Assembly (NCBI RefSeq): GCF_048751585.1
Contig: NZ_JAZHOB010000011.1
Coordinates: 62,001 to 126,000, forward strand
DNA: 64,000 nucleotides
Direction of reading: 5' to 3'
DNA from: G025836975 sp048751585
Lineage (GTDB): Bacteria > Pseudomonadota > Gammaproteobacteria > Burkholderiales > Burkholderiaceae_B
Shown here: piece by piece, positions 61,604 to 64,000 of the stretch
How the letters are laid out: every line of letters begins with the position of its first letter
Position numbering within the stretch: the first letter of the stretch is position 1
Position numbers and translations under genes: made by a program
Notes under the pieces: generated by a model
Database searches by the model: none
Told to the model about the DNA's origin: nothing
The model's input: the letters and a program-made list of their open reading frames with translations, nothing else

Positions 61604-61656
61604 CGCCGCGGCATGGCTATAAGGCACGCCGCACAGGCCGGGACGGGAGCCGCGCA

Positions 61657-62103
61657 ATGAGCCGGGTGGATTTCGCTTTCGGCGCCGCCGACCGGCTGCG
61701 CATGGCATGCGAAGTGGTGCGCAAGCACTACCTGTCGGGCCGCCGCTTGATTGTCTATACCCAGGACAAGCAAAGGCTGGCCCGTTTCGACCGCCTGCTG
61801 TGGGGCTTCGACCCCGAGGCTTTTGTGCCCCATGTCCAGGCCGACGATCCGCTGGCCGCGCAGACCTCGGTGCTGCTTACCGCCACCGAGCCCATGCCCG
61901 CACCGCAGGCCGGACCGCCGCCCTGGCTGATCAACCTGGACTTGCAATGCCCGCCGGGCGCTGAGCGCTTCGAGCGCATACTGGAAATCGTGTCGGGCCA
62001 CGAAGACGACAAGAATGCCGCGCGCCAGCGCTGGCGCGAATACCAGCAGGCCGGCCACGATCTGCATGCGCACGACGTCTCGCCAAAAGATACAGGCGCA
62101 TAA
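61657..62103 (+). CDS. holC: DNA polymerase III chi subunit
   Basis: This accessory clamp-loader subunit contacts single-stranded DNA-binding protein. The 148-residue protein begins MSRVDFAFGAADRLRMACEVVRKHY and contains IVYTQDKQRLARFDRLLWGFDPEAFVPHV and PWLINLDLQCPPGAERFERILEIVS, typical of HolC. GGGAG precedes ATG 61657. The frame extends far upstream as a shadow of pepA. It follows pepA as usual. Confidence 0.93.
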   Translation: MSRVDFAFGAADRLRMACEVVRKHYLSGRRLIVYTQDKQRLARFDRLLWGFDPEAFVPHVQADDPLAAQTSVLLTATEPMPAPQAGPPPWLINLDLQCPPGAERFERILEIVSGHEDDKNAARQRWREYQQAGHDLHAHDVSPKDTGA

Positions 62104-62235
62104 TGTCGGAGGAAACCCGCATAAGTGCCCGTTTGGCTTGCATATTCAGTTATTTGTAAGTTATTCTGGCACTACGATTATGGAACCTGGGCCGCGCAGG
62201 CCTGTCCAATAGCTTCAAGAACCAAAGGATAGAAC

Positions 62236-62943
62236 ATGAGCGACTTTCGTCAACCTCTTGCAGACGCCAACGGCTACGCCTCCGCATCATCGCTGGCGGT
62301 ACGCAACCGCGTCATGCGCAATACTTATTGGCTGCTGACCCTTTCGCTGATACCCACCGTGCTGGGCGCGCTGGTCGGCCTGAATACCGGCATCAATCAG
62401 GTGATGGGCAGCAGCCCGGGCACCAGCGCCATCGTCTTCCTGGTGGGCGCCTTCGGCCTGATGTATCTTATCGAGCGCAACAAGAACAGTTCGCTGGGCG
62501 TCGCCCTGCTGCTGGCCTTTACTTTCTTCATGGGCATCATGCTGTCGCGCCTGTTGGGCCATGTCATGGGCCTGGCCAACGGGTCGCAGCTCATCATGAT
62601 GGCCTTCGGCGGCACCGCTGTGGTGTTTGGCGCCATGGCCAGCGTGGCCACGACCAGCAAGCGCGACTTCTCCACCATGCACAAATTCCTGTTCATCGGT
62701 GTCGTCATTCTTATCGTCGCGTCGCTGGCCAATATCTTCCTGCAGTTGCCGGCGCTCATGCTGACCATTTCGGTCATGGCCATCGCCATTTTCTCGGCTT
62801 TGCTGCTGGTGGACCTGCAACGCGTCATCAATGGCGGCGAAACCAATTACGTTACCGCCACCCTGGCCATCTACCTGGACGTCTACAACATTTTCGCCAA
62901 CCTGCTGATGCTGCTGGGCATCTTCGGCGGCAACCGCGAATAA
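62236..62943 (+). CDS. yccA: BAX inhibitor-1/YccA family membrane protein
   Basis: A 235-residue integral membrane protein with about seven helices. E. coli YccA modulates the FtsH protease. Family features are the N-terminal VRNRVMRNTYWLLTLSLIPTVLGALVG, LLLAFTFFMGIMLSRLLG and the C-terminal ALLLVDLQRVINGGETNYVTATLAIYLDVYNIFANLLMLLG. AAGGAT lies 8 bases before ATG 62236. A strong terminator follows. Confidence 0.92.
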   Translation: MSDFRQPLADANGYASASSLAVRNRVMRNTYWLLTLSLIPTVLGALVGLNTGINQVMGSSPGTSAIVFLVGAFGLMYLIERNKNSSLGVALLLAFTFFMGIMLSRLLGHVMGLANGSQLIMMAFGGTAVVFGAMASVATTSKRDFSTMHKFLFIGVVILIVASLANIFLQLPALMLTISVMAIAIFSALLLVDLQRVINGGETNYVTATLAIYLDVYNIFANLLMLLGIFGGNRE

Positions 62944-62995
62944 TCCTTGTGTTTTCGGGTGGCACGGCCGCCCGAAACGCAGATCACGGCAAGCA

Positions 62996-63032
62996 AAAAC
63001 CCGGATCAGGCCTTGGCGCCGATCCGGGTTTT
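62996..63032 (+). terminator. Intrinsic terminator of yccA
   Basis: A perfect 12-base stem (62996-63007 with 63021-63032) with a 13-base loop, followed by T. Confidence 0.87.
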
Positions 63033-63116
63033 TTACATCGGCGGTCTTTTAGCATTAACGGGGCGGCTTCCGCCCCAGACCTGATTCATGGGGGACAGCC
63101 TGTCGCTGCATGGGCA

Positions 63117-64000
63117 TTAGCGCCCTTCCTGCTGCCACTTGCGCGCACCTTCCGCCGCCATCAACGCAACAGCAAGCCAGATCGGTATATAGGTCAGCCA
63201 GGCGGATGGGCTTATGCTCTCGTCCAGGAACAGGTAGGCTACCCAAAAAAGCAAGACGGGTTCCACATAGCCCAGCAGCCCGAACAGGCCCAGGGGCAGC
63301 ATGCGGCTGGCCGAGATATAGCCTATCAGGGCCGTTGAGCTGATCAAGCCCAGCACCGGTACCAGCCACAGCAGCCTGGGTGCGTGGGTAAACTGGGCCA
63401 GCACGCTTACTTCCTGGGTATACAGGATGAATACGGCGGCCGGCGCTATCAACAGCATGTCGAACCACAAGGTGCTAAGCGAACCCATACGCAAGACGCG
63501 GCGCAGCATGAAATAAGGCGGATAGCCGAACATCACCAGGGCCGTCGCCCACGAAAACGAATTGACCCGGAACAGTTCATGCGCGACGCCCAGCGCCGCC
63601 ACCAGGACCGCCACAGTCTGGATGCGGGTGAGTCTTTCCTTATAGACGGCGCGCCCCACCACCACCATGACCAGCGGCAGCAGGAAGTAGCCCATGGACA
63701 CGTCCAGAGCCTTCCCATGCAGCGGCGCCCATACGAACAGCCATAATTGCACGCCGATCAGCATGGCGCTGACAAGCAGCAGCACGCCCAGGCGCACTTC
63801 GCCGCGCAGCCGGCCATGGATGGACCGGATCTCGTCCCAGCCTCGCGCGCGGGAAATAAGCAGCGCCAGGGCCGGCAAGGCCAAGACCACGCGCCAGGCG
63901 AAGATTTCCTCGCCGCTGAGCGGGTCCAGTATCGTCGCATAGTAATAAATGGCGGCGAAGAGGCAGGACGAAAACACCGACAGGACCACGCCCCGTTTCA
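63117..64000 (-). CDS. rarD: RarD family EamA transporter (5' end at window edge)
   Basis: An inner-membrane protein with about ten helices, of the RarD branch of the DMT superfamily (linked to chloramphenicol sensitivity in E. coli). The family opening KRGVVLSVFSSCLFAAIYYYATILDPLSGEEIFAWRVV is visible, and FGYPPYFMLRRVLRM is typical. An in-frame GTG exists at 63989, but the reading continues upstream as KRG after a codon ending in TG at the last two bases, so the true ATG probably begins one base beyond the window. Visible length is about 294 residues. Confidence 0.88.
   Translation of the reverse strand, partial: KRGVVLSVFSSCLFAAIYYYATILDPLSGEEIFAWRVVLALPALALLISRARGWDEIRSIHGRLRGEVRLGVLLLVSAMLIGVQLWLFVWAPLHGKALDVSMGYFLLPLVMVVVGRAVYKERLTRIQTVAVLVAALGVAHELFRVNSFSWATALVMFGYPPYFMLRRVLRMGSLSTLWFDMLLIAPAAVFILYTQEVSVLAQFTHAPRLLWLVPVLGLISSTALIGYISASRMLPLGLFGLLGYVEPVLLFWVAYLFLDESISPSAWLTYIPIWLAVALMAAEGARKWQQEGR

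Noticed and set aside
60991..61656. Upstream extension of the holC frame
   Set aside because: It overlaps pepA in another frame; the HolC family start and GGGAG support 61657.
1..64000. tRNA, rRNA, CRISPR array or intact insertion sequence
   Set aside because: I looked for conserved rRNA strings, cloverleaf-like acceptor/T-loop sequences, regularly spaced repeats and transposase frames, and found none that I could support by eye.

Overview
The window is bacterial chromosome from a high-GC betaproteobacterium. Gene content and order (proVWX, cfa, rpmB-rpmG, leuS-lptE-holA-proA, a split pyrG-kdsA-eno-ftsB group, lptF/pepA-holC) fit the family Alcaligenaceae (Bordetella, Achromobacter or Pusillimonas relatives). 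This placement is inferred from gene order and protein style, not from a database search. No rRNA, tRNA, CRISPR array or intact insertion sequence was recognised.

Layout. 1-2.7 kb: a glycine-betaine type ABC importer (proV cut by the window edge, proW, proX). 3-5.6 kb: a cyclopropane-fatty-acid synthase and a Bcr/CflA drug exporter. 5.8-14.2 kb: core translation, replication and envelope genes (rpmB, rpmG, leuS, lptE, holA, proA, a HemJ-like membrane protein, an RlmL-like RNA methyltransferase). 14.2-19 kb: a small unknown protein with a striking promoter and its own terminator, an RDD membrane protein, an acyl-CoA synthetase, Hsp33 and an isolated TadE-like protein. 19-29.2 kb: the ftsB-eno and kdsA-pyrG core genes, separated by two apparently inserted cassettes: a MarR-controlled efflux pump, and a YheO-type regulator with a hydrolase, a tripartite-tricarboxylate binding protein and a RidA protein. 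A DUF1330 gene lies between the cassettes.

29.3-43.6 kb: an orphan HicB antitoxin, arylamine N-acetyltransferase, HAD phosphatase, PAS-GGDEF diguanylate cyclase, the remnant of an addiction-module antidote, an M24 aminopeptidase, 3-oxoacid CoA-transferase (scoA-scoB), a thioesterase, ETF-ubiquinone oxidoreductase, an EamA transporter, acetyl-CoA synthetase, and a GlcG/HbpS-like protein translationally coupled to an UMF1-type MFS transporter. 43.8-50 kb: an NlpC/P60 lipoprotein, an iron (Fur) controlled DUF2325 gene, and a branched-chain/valine catabolic block (binding protein and mmsA) framed by two LysR regulators.

50-58.9 kb is the most accessory-looking part and is visibly richer in A/T than its surroundings. 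It holds a self-regulating TetR gene with an epoxide-hydrolase-like enzyme and a small transporter, then a single 1,941-residue protein with transglutaminase-like, DUF4011, SF1 helicase, Vsr/DUF559-like nuclease and DUF3320 regions. That protein is a strong candidate for a one-gene anti-phage defence system. It is followed by about 850 bp of non-coding DNA with degenerate direct repeats and a 229-bp nested inverted repeat. The block ends at lptF, where the usual partner lptG is missing. 58.9-64 kb returns to core genes (lptF, pepA, holC, a YccA/BI-1 protein, RarD).

Regulation readable from the sequence includes a Fur box lying between the -35 and -10 of the DUF2325 gene, an inverted-repeat operator filling the spacer of the tetR promoter, a dyad over the -10 of the YheO-type gene (both regulators are predicted to be leaderless), overlapping dyads upstream of the MarR/efflux pair, and about ten intrinsic terminators, some squeezed directly against the next start codon.
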